In this document: positions 55,485-64,000 of the stretch, one piece after another
Position numbering within the stretch: the stretch's first letter is position 1
How the letters are laid out: every line of letters starts with the position of its first letter
Source of the DNA: Ceriagrion tenellum
Lineage: Eukaryota > Arthropoda > Insecta > Odonata > Coenagrionidae
Direction: 5' to 3'
DNA: 64,000 bases
Assembly (NCBI GenBank): GCA_963169105.1
Contig: OY720635.1
Location: 153,651,645 to 153,715,644, forward strand
Made by a program: the position numbers and the translations under genes
The notes under the pieces: model-generated
Databases searched by the model: none
What the model was told of the DNA's origin: nothing
What the model saw: the letters and a program-made list of their open reading frames with translations, nothing else

Positions 55485-56022
55485 TTATGGTAGTTTAAGC
55501 GAGATATTTTCCTAGTCACAGTCGAGATCGCATTAGAATTTGTCACTTTAATTTCAGCAACTGTTGGAAACATGAAGCTAATATTGCAATATTACTTATG
55601 TAATGATATGATCTAATTTCACTAAGTTTCTCACAAATTAAGTGAATATATCTACATAAATCTTTAACTTAACTCACTTTTTCACACGGTACGTAAAACA
55701 CTCCTTCACAAATGAAGTTTTTTGTGATTCCGGAAAAATTACCTATGATTAATTTCCAAAATAGTTAAAAAGACGTGCAAACTATACCATGTTAATTTCT
55801 GACGAGCTCTAGGAGCTATAAATTTATCTTTATATTTAAATAAAGTCTCTCTAGAGTGCATGCCTGTACCATTTCCCAAATGAAATAGTTGTATTTTTCG
55901 CAAGTATCGCGAAAAACATCAGGGGAGCCGACATTTTGGTATCTTTAGATGAGTGAGATTTTTTTTAAAGAGGCCAAATCATAACTGCTAGATGAAAAGA
56001 TATTTCACTCAAATTACCAAAA
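55485..56022. mobile_element. TIR element family T, copy 5
   Basis: The left end TTATGGTAGTTTAAGCGAGA and the right end (reverse complement TTTTGGTAATTTGAGTGAAA) form imperfect inverted repeats. The interior matches copies 2 and 3 (CACTCCTTCACAAATG, TCTCTCTAGAGTGCATGCCT). It is flanked by two family D copies (55382-55460 and 56074-56250). Confidence 0.8.
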
Positions 56023-56073
56023 GACAGACTCTTTATAAGCCACAAGCGGCCATTTGGCAGCACGAGTCTTTTT

Positions 56074-56250
56074 GTATGGAATAGAATAGTTTATCTTAGT
56101 ACTCACACAAGAATTCTTTTCAGTCGCAACAAACCAACCATAATCGCACTCAGTGGATGTACGGACTGACGCAAACTCACCTGGAAAAGGAAACAAAACG
56201 AGATGATTAGACCGCTGCAGCGAAAACATTCAATTACAAGATAATTTTGT
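56074..56250. repeat. Dispersed repeat, family D, copy 3
   Basis: It matches 312-490 nearly end to end (landmarks ATGGAATAGA, TCAGTCGCAACAAACCAACC, CTCAGTGGATGTACGG, AACTCACCTGGAAAAG, TTAGACCGCTGCAGCG). Confidence 0.7.
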
Positions 56251-56744
56251 GAGAAAGCGTAGAATACAGGCGAACCTTGGATCAGCATAGAGGAGTGCAG
56301 CCTCAATTATATACTCGTAAGAATGTTGTTATTCACACTCTGTGGGAGATTTCCATTCCAGGTGTTGAAGTTGGCGCAGATCGGAACACACATCAGCACT
56401 CTTAAGCGCACATCAATTGAATGGAACGATGTACGCCCGAGAAATGTTTTGTAGCGTTCCGGAGAGTAGTATTCTGTGGGTGAACAACAGCCACCGCCTA
56501 ATGTTTTGCGTAAACTTGTTATAGTCGTTCAACAAATTTCGCAACACATCAGGGCACAAAAACGACGTTGAATGGAACAATTTGCGCCGGCGAATTGTCT
56601 TGTTGTGTCGGTTTAGAAAAACAATTTGGGCGAACAACAGTAACGGAAGAATACATTTGAGTAAAATTATTCAATATGTTCACACCAGTCTGAAAACTAG
56701 ATTTTTATTATAGGATGTGTTATAACTTAACATTTTCCACATAT

Positions 56745-57210
56745 TTTCAAACTTCACGTAAACCGTATTTCTCTAACTGTGAAGGAAATGCCACCCCAGG
56801 CTCATGTTAACCCCAACTAACAGAGGTCATTAACGAAATGATAAATAAAATTCGTCAATGGTAGATTCGACATTATCACCATCGTACAAATGTTGTAAGT
56901 CTCGCATGGTGGAAGGTCGACAAACTTTGTTACTTCCACAGTTAATCACGAAATGAATAACCGGTTTCGGCTGTCATGTCATCAACCTGATTCCGTGTAC
57001 TTGATGATGGAAATGCAGACGAAACCAGTTGTATATTCTGTGATTAACTGTGGAAGAAACAAAGTTCGTGTTGTTACAATCACAAACATACGTTGCTAAT
57101 CTTGGAGCTGCCGTCGTCTAACGTTGTTTACGGTATATATTTTTACGGAAATCGGAGACAACAGCGTAGCTTACAAAACGAGGCCCAATATTTAAATCTA
57201 TAATGCACAT
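56745..57210. repeat. Dispersed repeat, family C, copy 3, interrupted
   Basis: Matches 35428-35670: AAACTTCACGTAAACCG, ACTGTGAAGGAAATGCCACC, GGCTCATGTTAAC on the left; GGAGCTGCC, AACAGCGTAGCTTAC, ATGCACATT on the right. Between about 56900 and 57090 an unrelated palindromic segment is present that is absent at 35.56 kb. Confidence 0.7.
56919..57070. repeat. Inverted pair of hairpin-motif units (family 2)
   Basis: The arms 56922-56949 and 57038-57065 are inverted repeats over ~27 bp with a single mismatch region (GTGATTAACTGTGGAAG on the right). The right unit reads CTTGATGATGG, AAATGCA, GACGAAACCAGTTG. The left unit on the minus strand reads GGTTGATGACATGACAG, CCGAAACCGGTTA. It lies inside family C copy 3, so it behaves like an insertion. 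Confidence 0.8.
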
Positions 57211-58320
57211 TAAAGTGCCTGTCGGAAAGAATCCAAGAGCCATAGGAAAGAGATGACGATAGTCCATTTCAGACCCTCTTCTGATCGAGCTAGAGAGGCG
57301 GTAATCGGCGGGTAATTATTTCTGCGAATTTCTGCGTTAGTAAAAATTGTGCGAGATGCAAACCAAGGAAAAAACTTTCGGACAAGACAAATCAACTCAC
57401 TCAAAGATTATATTGGCCGATTAACGTAATTGAAGCCATTTCCGTTTATGAACAGGTTTGCGAGAAACTTAGTATTCGTGTTCTTATTGGTAATATGTAC
57501 GAATAAAAGTGAAAAATTGGATAATTTGCAGTTAGTTTCTTGGCAAGTTTATGCTATTTTGTTAATTTTTAAGTTATTTTAACTCGTAGTCTTTTAACAA
57601 TCGGCATATATTTAGAAATAATATGATTCAACATGAAGAGATTTAATCCTAAACGCGAATTAATACACTTTTCATCATTTTAATGGTGGCTTAAAAAAAT
57701 ATCACCTGTATCATGCCGATTTAAAAACACGTATTTACTGATAATTTTCCCTTAAATTTTGAATTCTGTATCGTGAATTCAAGCCGTCACAATGCTTTAA
57801 TTAAGACGAAATTTTAATAATAAAAATATCATAATTTATGCTACCAATAGTATGGTTATTTCACTGTATAAACATAAATACTTCAGTAGAGAGTGATTCA
57901 AGGTTTTTTTGGCGATTCTTGAAAATTTATCATAAAGTGTACTCAACGACCTACGATTAACGCTCCAACCACTTTAATTTGATACGACGTTCACTCCTGA
58001 GAACAGCCGCTCAGCCAAAATACTCCTGGAAAGAAGACGGGAGTTTCTCGACACCAATGCAATTCAAGTTATAAACGCGAAACAACTGAACCACATGATT
58101 CACCGAACAGTTGGGAGAGCTGTTTATTTACTCCATAAAATGAGTAGTAACATGTATCTCTATTCATCATCATCAAGCTCTAAAGGCAGTGTCTTGTCGT
58201 AACAGCTACGTGTCCCTGTTCTGTATCTCTAGTATTCTTTGTAATTTTTTCCACTAAACTTACGTAAATTTGCTCTCCCACATAATTTTCTATTTTAGCA
58301 TTGAAGTAATATTATTCGAA
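57211..58320. other. AT-rich non-coding DNA
   Basis: No gene or recognisable repeat. Confidence 0.5.
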
Positions 58321-58327
58321 CTTCAAC

Positions 58328-58714
58328 TTGGCTGATTTTGGGATTTATCACCTGAAAAATGAACTTCAAGGCCAGAGTTTAAAGAATATTTGGCTTTCGA
58401 ATATTTCAAGAGTGCGAATCAGGGTATGCAATGTCAGGTCTTACGAAACAGCAGTGGACACAATATTCAATGATGTCCAATTCAGCACCCAGGCTCACCT
58501 GCTATTTTACGGTTCACTTCCTTTTTCTGAGGAAATTATTTGCGGGCAATGTGAAAACCTTATGCATCGGATAAATATTATTATAAGGGATTTGGTGTTT
58601 TCACGGCGATCATGCCTGACGGAGTTCTCTCGTGTTGCACACCTGGCCAAGAAGGCTGCTGTTGCCATCATTTCGAAGGCTGTCTCTGCCTTCTTTTTCA
58701 GGGCTGATGGCTGA
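58328..58714 (+). CDS. Unassigned 128-codon ORF
   Basis: This is the longest ATG-initiated ORF in the window that is neither GC-island nor LINE. It contains GIYHLKNELQGQSLKNIWLS, then RIRVCNVRSYETAVDTIF, a CGQCENLMHRINIIIRDLVF segment and FSRVAHLAKKAAVAIISKAV. There are two closely spaced cysteines (CGQC) that might bind metal. Near its end CTTCTTTTTCAG looks like a splice acceptor, so the ORF may overlap an intron. I recognise no family. It could be a decayed transposon gene, a host exon or chance. Confidence 0.25.
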   Translation: MADFGIYHLKNELQGQSLKNIWLSNISRVRIRVCNVRSYETAVDTIFNDVQFSTQAHLLFYGSLPFSEEIICGQCENLMHRINIIIRDLVFSRRSCLTEFSRVAHLAKKAAVAIISKAVSAFFFRADG

Positions 58715-58841
58715 TATATCCGTCAAAACATTGGCCACAACAGTCTTCCTGATCCCGTGGGAATCCCGACAAAATCAATTAGTAATTATTAACCTGACAA
58801 ATTGTGCGTTTGATCTCAAAGGTAATACCATCAGGCCTTAG

Positions 58842-59320
58842 CAGTGAGACTACTTAAGAATAATAGTTGACAACAAATACATCAATTGGAAAGATCACCA
58901 AGTTATCTCAGGGAATTTTCAAAAAGTTAACTCCTACATAAGAATTTCAAACTGATGTTTCACCAAGTTTTTAAGCCACCACCCTCGCTCACCACGCGAT
59001 GAAATCCTTTGAAATTTCAGCTGAAAATATTTCCCTCGATTTCGACGCTCGGGCCACATGAAGAGACTGCGCATGCGCAAAAGGAATTGTTTGCCTCATT
59101 CATGGTAAATGTTTGCTCGCAGAGGGAGCTTGGAGAGCGTTCTCCTTCATTTTTATTTACCGACGGGAAAGCCTCCATCTAGAGAGGCTCTCTGCATCAT
59201 ACGGCGAAAACCAAACCGCAGGAACATAACGTCATCTCGGGCAAAAAGCGGTAGAAATAGCTCAGCTATAATGTCACCGAGGAATATTTTAGATTATCAT
59301 GCAGAATCCACAATTTAAAT
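58842..59320. other. Non-coding stretch
   Basis: Nothing supported; the 69-codon ORF at 59109-59318 has no domain. Confidence 0.45.
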
Positions 59321-59324
59321 AAAT

Positions 59325-59630
59325 ATAAATTAAAATTCCCAAAAAAACTGCGAAATTTTGACTAGTATGCATGCACCTTGGTCGTCCAGCTGACCATCGG
59401 AAGAGAGCGTTAATACTCCATTCAGGAGGTTATTACCAACAGGGAGCGTTGCTATCATTCGCCATTTAAGACTGTACCATTGAAATTACAGAATTAATAA
59501 AAAAGTCCAAAAAAGCTAAGGAATTTTGACTCATATGCGAACGATTCGTCCACACAGTTTGCCGTCAACAGAGAGCGTTAAAATCTCCACTCACGAGTTG
59601 ACCAACAGGAGCCGTTGACCCAGCCGTTGA
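59325..59630. repeat. Tandem duplication, 168 bp unit, two copies
   Basis: AATTTTGAC is at 59354 and again at 59522, and GAGAGCGTTA at 59403 and 59571: both offsets are 168 bp. Intervening landmarks (CGTCCA, ACTC-CTCAC/TTCA, ACCAACAGG-AGCGTTG) keep the same order. A further short GCCGTTGACC/GCCGTTGAGC repeat follows at 59610-59645. Confidence 0.85.
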
Positions 59631-59684
59631 GCCGTTGACCGAGAAGCTATGTCCGAGTGATGAATACGAGTCGAAATTCCTCTG

Positions 59685-59880
59685 TTTTTATTATTATTAT
59701 TATTTTTGTTTATTTATCCTGGGTTGGATGAAACGGAACCGTCCCCTCTTCCCCCAACCCAGTGAATACACAACAACCCATGTCCTGGGCAGATTATATT
59801 CAACCCAGGCGGGACTCGAAGCCGCGACCCTTGGGTTAGCAGGCGAGGACTTTACCCCGCCGCCACCGGAGCCGACTTTA
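59685..59880 (-). mobile_element. tRNA-derived SINE with ATT-repeat tail
   Basis: The minus strand starts near 59877 with GGCTCCGGTGGCGGCGGGGT, then a B box of form GCTTCGAGTCCC (59824-59813) and GCCTGGGTTGAATATAATCT. It ends with CCAGGATAAATAAAC and an (AAT)n run (59705-59685). The tail of simple repeats at the 3' end is typical of SINE retroposition. The 82-codon plus ORF across it is antisense and incidental. Confidence 0.75.
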
Positions 59881-59967
59881 TAGACAAAGGATTATTTTTA
59901 ACATAAATTCATTTGTCATTTGTTCTCCACTTGAATAAAATACTTTAAAATATTAAACTAATTTCTC

Positions 59968-60007
59968 ACCCTCATGACGGTGGATACATTTCGTCCAAAA
60001 TGATAGC
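59968..60007 (+). repeat. Degenerate hairpin motif, family 1
   Basis: ACCCTCATGACGGTGG, a short loop, then TTTCGTCCAAAATGATAGCG parallels ACCCTCATGACGATGG and CCATCGAAACGTCGG at 15.87 kb. The GAAA is replaced by CAAAA, so it is decayed. Confidence 0.5.
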
Positions 60008-60535
60008 GTAGTCGACAGTTGGAAATACAGCCGATTTGGAAAAATGAACTAAGTAAAGGAACCAGGGAATGGAATCACGTACCCGAAGAATCCATGCCGG
60101 CGGCCTCTGTCTTAATCATACGATCTTGGAAACACTGTTACCTGTTCATTCTTTTCTACGCCAAATCAATACATTTTAACAACGCTATTATCTTGGACGG
60201 ACTCTGATACAGTTCTCGCTCTGAAGTCTGTCGAGAGCTGAGCTCTAACTCACTCGGCGAGAGCTGGATGGCAGCATGAAAAGACAATAAACTATATTTC
60301 AAATACTTATTTCAACTTTAATGGAAAACATGACGAGGCGCTGGAAAAAACTCATTAAGAAAATATAAAATAATAAAAGAGGACATAAACTACATGAGCA
60401 TGGCCTCTAGTTCCCTTTATCTGGATTGTTGCTCTTTCGCAAGATGGCTATGGTAGTAATCGAGGGTCACCTAAAACCCATTTTAAAATTTAAAATAAGT
60501 GGAAAACAATTTTTGAACAGTTTTTCATTAATAAT

Positions 60536-60615
60536 TACATCCACGTACTATCCTGCGAGCCAATGCAATAGTCTGCGGCAAGGGGTGTTAGGACACCAGC
60601 CGTAACTTCGTGTAG
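60536..60615 (+). mobile_element. CR1/Jockey-like LINE 3' tail block
   Basis: ACATCCACGTACTATCCTGC, GGCAAGGGGTGTTAGGACAC and CAGCCG match the tail block at 48736 and 63025. Only the extreme 3' end (on the LINE minus strand) remains. Confidence 0.65.
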
Positions 60616-60619
60616 GTGC

Positions 60620-61050
60620 ATTTTGGTCAACACAAACCGCCTATGCATTGGAACGCACCATAAAGGCCAAAATGGGAATGATAAAAGAACTACATTTTCT
60701 TTGTTTCGTTAATTAAAGCATGCAATGCCTATTCTTCAGCGCGCTATTCGAAATTCACATGAAATATTATTGGAACACGTTTCGTTCTAATATTGGACTG
60801 GTCGTGAGTCACTAATATTTGTTAGAAATAACTGCAACAATAATAAATGTATTACTTCGCGTTTAGAAGTAATTCTGTACATATGTCATCGAACAACGAC
60901 GAAATATATGTAACACTAAGGCTTCGTGTTAAAATAGCATTGATTTGCCAAAAAAAGGATATTGGTACCATGCATCTTTTTTGCTTTTATTTCTAGGTAT
61001 CACTTATTAGAACACCGACGCAAAGTTTGAAAAAAATCAGTGTATAGACA
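60620..61050. repeat. Dispersed repeat, family B, copy 4
   Basis: GGAACGCACCATAAAGGC, GCGCTATTCGAAATTCA, ATATTTGTTAGAAATAA, AATAAATGTATTACTT, GTACATATGTCATCGA, GTGTTAAAATAGCATTGATT and ACCATGCATC-TTTTTTGCTT match copy 3 at 22020 in order. Confidence 0.7.
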
Positions 61051-61479
61051 AAAATTGCTTCAGGAATTTAGAGGGATTATATTTTGGTGGCAAGAAAATG
61101 GCCAGAAGTCCGCGAAATAACGCATGGCATTTGTGCTGTGGAGGTGAAAAAGGTCGGGGAGGACAAATTAGTTAGAAAAAAGGAGGGCAAAGATCTCATG
61201 CACGATAAGTAGGGAAATGAGTTGTTGGAAAATATTAGGGGCATAAGGAGGGAATGAAAGATGGAACACGATGGAATGTCGAAGGCCGCGATGAAAGGAA
61301 GAGTGATAACGCTAAGCAGGGACCAGCATCAGCACAATACCCTGCGAGCTACTTCCAGGGTGAGGGAAAGGATAAAGTAAAGCGTCTTGGAGGATGGAAG
61401 TGCTAGGACCGATGAAAAAGACAGATACGAAGCTAGGAAAGATTCTGATGAAATTCAAGCCTACAGCAAATAAGGCCAT

Positions 61480-61605
61480 GATATACGTTGATACATGATA
61501 TGATATTGAATGAAGAATACTGACCTGGACCGGGATTCGAACCACGTAACTTTGGCTAAGGGCTAATGCGCAAACCAAAGTGCTACCTTGGCAATCCTAA
61601 TTCCA
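61480..61605 (-). mobile_element. tRNA-derived SINE fragment
   Basis: The minus strand reads GGATTGCCAAGGTAGCACTT, TTTGCGCATTAGCCC, then the perfect B box GGTTCGAATCC (61541-61531) and CGGTCCAGGTCAGTATTC. The spacing and order match a tRNA-derived SINE head. A full tRNA fold is not possible (no matching acceptor stem). The body beyond 61480 cannot be delimited. Confidence 0.65.
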
Positions 61606-62765
61606 TATGGGTTGCCAAAGATCCGCTTTTCGATCCCCGCTCTAGGCCGGTATTTTCTCGTGGCAGTATACAACAAACAATAGTGTACAAACAGCAAAGA
61701 TGCATTTGCGTACGAAACCAGGAATTGAAAATAACTGTCATATCCATCCCAAACCTTGAATGATAATTATGACAAAGCGGAAATGATAATGTCCGGCTGA
61801 TTAACGAAACCCAACAAGTACTTTTTCATGTCAATGAAGTTGATTGACACAGGAAGTATTCCAACTCGACAAAATCAAAATATGACGTCAAGGTACAAGC
61901 AAAAAGAGTGTAATATGCGACACGCCCAAAGTAACCTCTGACTTGTGATTCGTCTTCCGCAACTCTCCATGCTATCTCAGGCAACAGTCTTTTTTTACTT
62001 GATCGGCCATATTCAACCACGCAAGACTGTGGAAAAAAATTTAAACGATCCTTATTGTTTGTAAATTATTACCAGTATGTTGGACGATCCAGCATCACCT
62101 TGCGCTCTCAACACGAAAGAAAAGACGCTGGCCGAAGTGGTTAGCGACGGCACGCATCCATATTCCAGAGAATCGTCACGCAACAATGAGCCTGATGGCG
62201 CCCGGAGCGATGAACAGAGGAAGAGATTCTCGAGAATAATTAGAAGATAAAGCAACGTGGATGACAAAACGCGAGGAGAATGAAATAGAGAACTTAGCAG
62301 TGATGTAGGGTTATTTGAATTGGCGGAGATACGAAGTTCCGATGCGGGATGGGGGGATAGGATTGAACGAAATGTAATGAATCGAAGTTGCCTATTTCAC
62401 TGGGGCATTTAAAGTTAGTAGAGAATATCTTTGATTTTCAGACATGAAAAATCGAGGATTGTTGAATTCGATAACAAATTTGCACTGCAAAACGTTTCAA
62501 AAATAGGCAGTAACACTGCCGCGGCAATTGATTACATAACCACACTCTTTTGCTCGAGTTTTTTATGTTCACATATCCCTTATGGTTGATTATACACCAC
62601 ATTGACCCCACTAGAATGAAATCCTGGCTCCGTCGCTGCATTCACGTCCTTAGAAACAGTATCAGGCGTACATTGGGAGAATAATTTATCGTCAAACATC
62701 ATTAATATAAAAAGCAAAGTTTCTCTGTGTTTCGGCCCGGAAAATCTATTACCACAAGGATAACG
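61606..62765. other. Non-coding stretch
   Basis: ORFs of 60-71 codons in several frames have no recognisable motifs. No repeat end was matched. Confidence 0.45.
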
Positions 62766-62770
62766 AGTTA

Positions 62771-62809
62771 CCTTGATAATGGTACGTATGGGTTGAAACC
62801 ATGGTCGGT
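62771..62809 (+). repeat. Hairpin motif, family 3, with possible inverted partner
   Basis: ACCTTGATAATGGTACGTAT, then GGGTTGAAACCATGGTCGG. It is flanked by GTTACC/GGTAAC. About 50 bp to the left the minus strand has CCTTGTGGTAATAGATTTTC and CCGGGCCGAAACACAG, which looks like a diverged copy in inverted orientation (about 62727-62763). Closest to 24885-24921 and 39154-39190. Confidence 0.65.
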
Positions 62810-63019
62810 GGTAACTTGAATTAAAAGTGTGGAATATTACGTTGTTTTTATTTTAAAAATCAATTTATATCAATTAAACACGTTCGGCACATTGCGACTA
62901 CAGTCACACGCGCCACGTCTCTATAGCTGGCTGGCAATTAGGATTTAACTGTTGTTTTTTTGGCTAATAAATTGAACAGTCATTGGTGTAGGTAATTCAT
63001 CCACAAATTGGAGAGAAAC

Positions 63020-63353
63020 ACATCTACATTTTCATACTACCCAGTGAGCCGCCGCATGTACGTATGGCAGGGGTTGTTACGACACCAGCCGCGTTCAAGT
63101 GGTCATTAGAAGATGAAATGGTGCAGTGTATTTTGGGGGGTTTTGCTGAGTATATACTATTATGGTCACTTATTGTGTGTGGAAAGAAAATTTTGAAAAA
63201 GAAAGGAAATTTTGTACCTATCCGTTCGGAAATGTATGAATTTCTCTTATTTTATCGCTTATGTTCGACCAAGAAATGTAGTGTGGCGAAAAAATTATAT
63301 TCTCTGTGTAGCTGTTAAACACAACAGTTCTGAATTTCTAAAGCAAAGCAAGT
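63020..63353 (-). mobile_element. 3' UTR of CR1/Jockey-like LINE
   Basis: The segment is collinear with 48736-49010 and carries the ACATCTACATTTTCATACTA and GGGTTGTTACGACACCAGCC tail. It lies directly downstream (minus strand) of the RT fragment at 63354-63800, which fixes the family as a LINE and the orientation as minus. The 84-codon plus ORF here is antisense. Confidence 0.75.
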
Positions 63354-63800
63354 CTAGCGCGCAGCCTCCGAGTCTCCGTCGGCTCCCAACCTAATCCCTC
63401 TAAAAGCTGAGAAACACTTTATGTTCCTTCGTAGCAGATTTACTAAAGACCGCAGCTTTCCTATGAATGTTAATGATTTCTTTGCTAAATCTTTCTGTCC
63501 AGGGACCCAAATGCTGGTAGCGTATTCGAGGTGTGGTCTAACCAAAGCGAAGTAGCACCTCTCCTTTACTCTCTCATCCCTATTATACGCTTCTTAAATC
63601 CTAGTTTCTTTGATGCTGTGCCGCATATGTTTTGTATGTGTGTTCTCCACGATATATCTGAAGTTAAGGTAATTCCAAGGTATTTGACATTTTCTGAGGA
63701 CTTCATATTTAATCCACCCACACATAATTTATGTTATTGTTATTTAAGTACTAAAATTGCTTACAGATGTACAAAAAAGGGTTTACTCTTCACAAACATG
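63354..63800 (-). mobile_element. CR1/Jockey-like LINE reverse transcriptase C-terminal fragment
   Basis: The minus strand encodes NVKYLGITLTSDISWRTHIQ followed by CGTASKKLGF near 63700-63620, then after frameshifts VRPHLEYATSIWVPGQKDL (63540-63480), KEHKVFLSF and a Leu/Arg-rich end (63430-63354). This is the standard end of a Jockey/CR1-clade RT (YLGV-I---L-W--H------A---LGFL, then LVRP-LEY---VW-P). It is broken by at least two frameshifts. The RT palm is not in the window or lies beyond 63800 in decayed form. Confidence 0.9.
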
Positions 63801-64000
63801 CCTGAAAACAATCATTTTTGTTCACTTAACATGCAGGCAAAAAATACTCAGGACAAAGGGCGGGGGTCGATGCCCTTGATGTTCCCACACCAACTACCCG
63901 GGGCCTTGGACGAGAATGAATGATCGGTGAGGGGGACGAGGGCAGTAGACATCCGATTTATACCAATGCACCTCTCAGTGATTGACATCCCGTATGGTGG

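Noticed and set aside
1..64000. CRISPR arrays, rRNA genes, bacterial operons or a viral genome
   Set aside because: No regularly spaced direct repeats, no rRNA-like conserved blocks, no dense coding, and no viral structural or replication protein was seen.

Overview
This window reads as non-coding-dominated nuclear DNA from an animal, most likely an arthropod and possibly an insect with a large genome. It is broadly AT-rich and interrupted by sharply bounded GC- and CpG-rich patches. Short ORFs are mostly accidental. The clearest protein homologies are decayed non-LTR retrotransposon (LINE) tails of kinds common in arthropods. I see no bacterial-style operons, no rRNA, no intact tRNA gene and no CRISPR array. 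The species assignment is inference.

Likely host gene pieces are few. (1) On the minus strand at 8450-8085 and 7789-7615 there are two exons whose splice sites and phases match exactly (AG|GTAACT donor, TTTTCCTCAG acceptor, phase 2). They encode the C-terminal ~178 residues of a protein I do not recognise. A CpG-rich patch with a GTCACGTGAC box lies just upstream. (2) On the minus strand at 39688-39641 there is a 16-codon first exon (MAQAAVLRAQNRASRK) with a strong start context and a GTAAGG donor, at the edge of a CpG-rich promoter-like patch that extends to about 40.2 kb. (3) On the minus strand at 42673-42136 there is a proline-rich reading frame with one membrane segment and two PPxY motifs, followed by an AATAAA. 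It sits next to a larger CpG-rich region (42.7-44.4 kb). Other CpG-rich patches (2.5, 19.8, 22.9, 28.0, 33.9, 38.8 and 41.2 kb) may be promoters or exons but cannot be assigned to a gene.

The rest is a mosaic of repeats. LINE fragments of at least four lineages occur at 3.2-3.8, 16.4-17.3, 18.6-18.85, 19.4, 26.8-27.8, 29.85-30.25, 33.1, 34.26-34.83, 47.36-47.7, 50.4-51.2 and 63.0-63.8 kb. A ~550 bp element family with terminal inverted repeats (TTAAGGTAGTTTGAGCGA-type) has five recognisable copies at 6.5, 49.3, 53.0, 54.5 and 55.5 kb. A 275 bp near-perfect palindrome at 16.17-16.44 kb looks like a mariner-type MITE. Three tRNA-derived SINEs (36.2, 59.7, 61.5 kb), two tandem duplications (44.6 and 59.3 kb) and several unnamed dispersed families are also present.

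The most unusual signal is a small RNA-hairpin motif scattered through the window: CTGAWGAY, then a short stem-loop, then GAAAY. It occurs at about a dozen loci in several diverged sequence families, and at six or seven loci as inverted, palindromic pairs. One pair interrupts an older repeat, so the paired unit appears to be mobile. The layout recalls the hammerhead-like motifs known in Penelope-like retroelements, but the core has one extra base, so self-cleavage is an open question.
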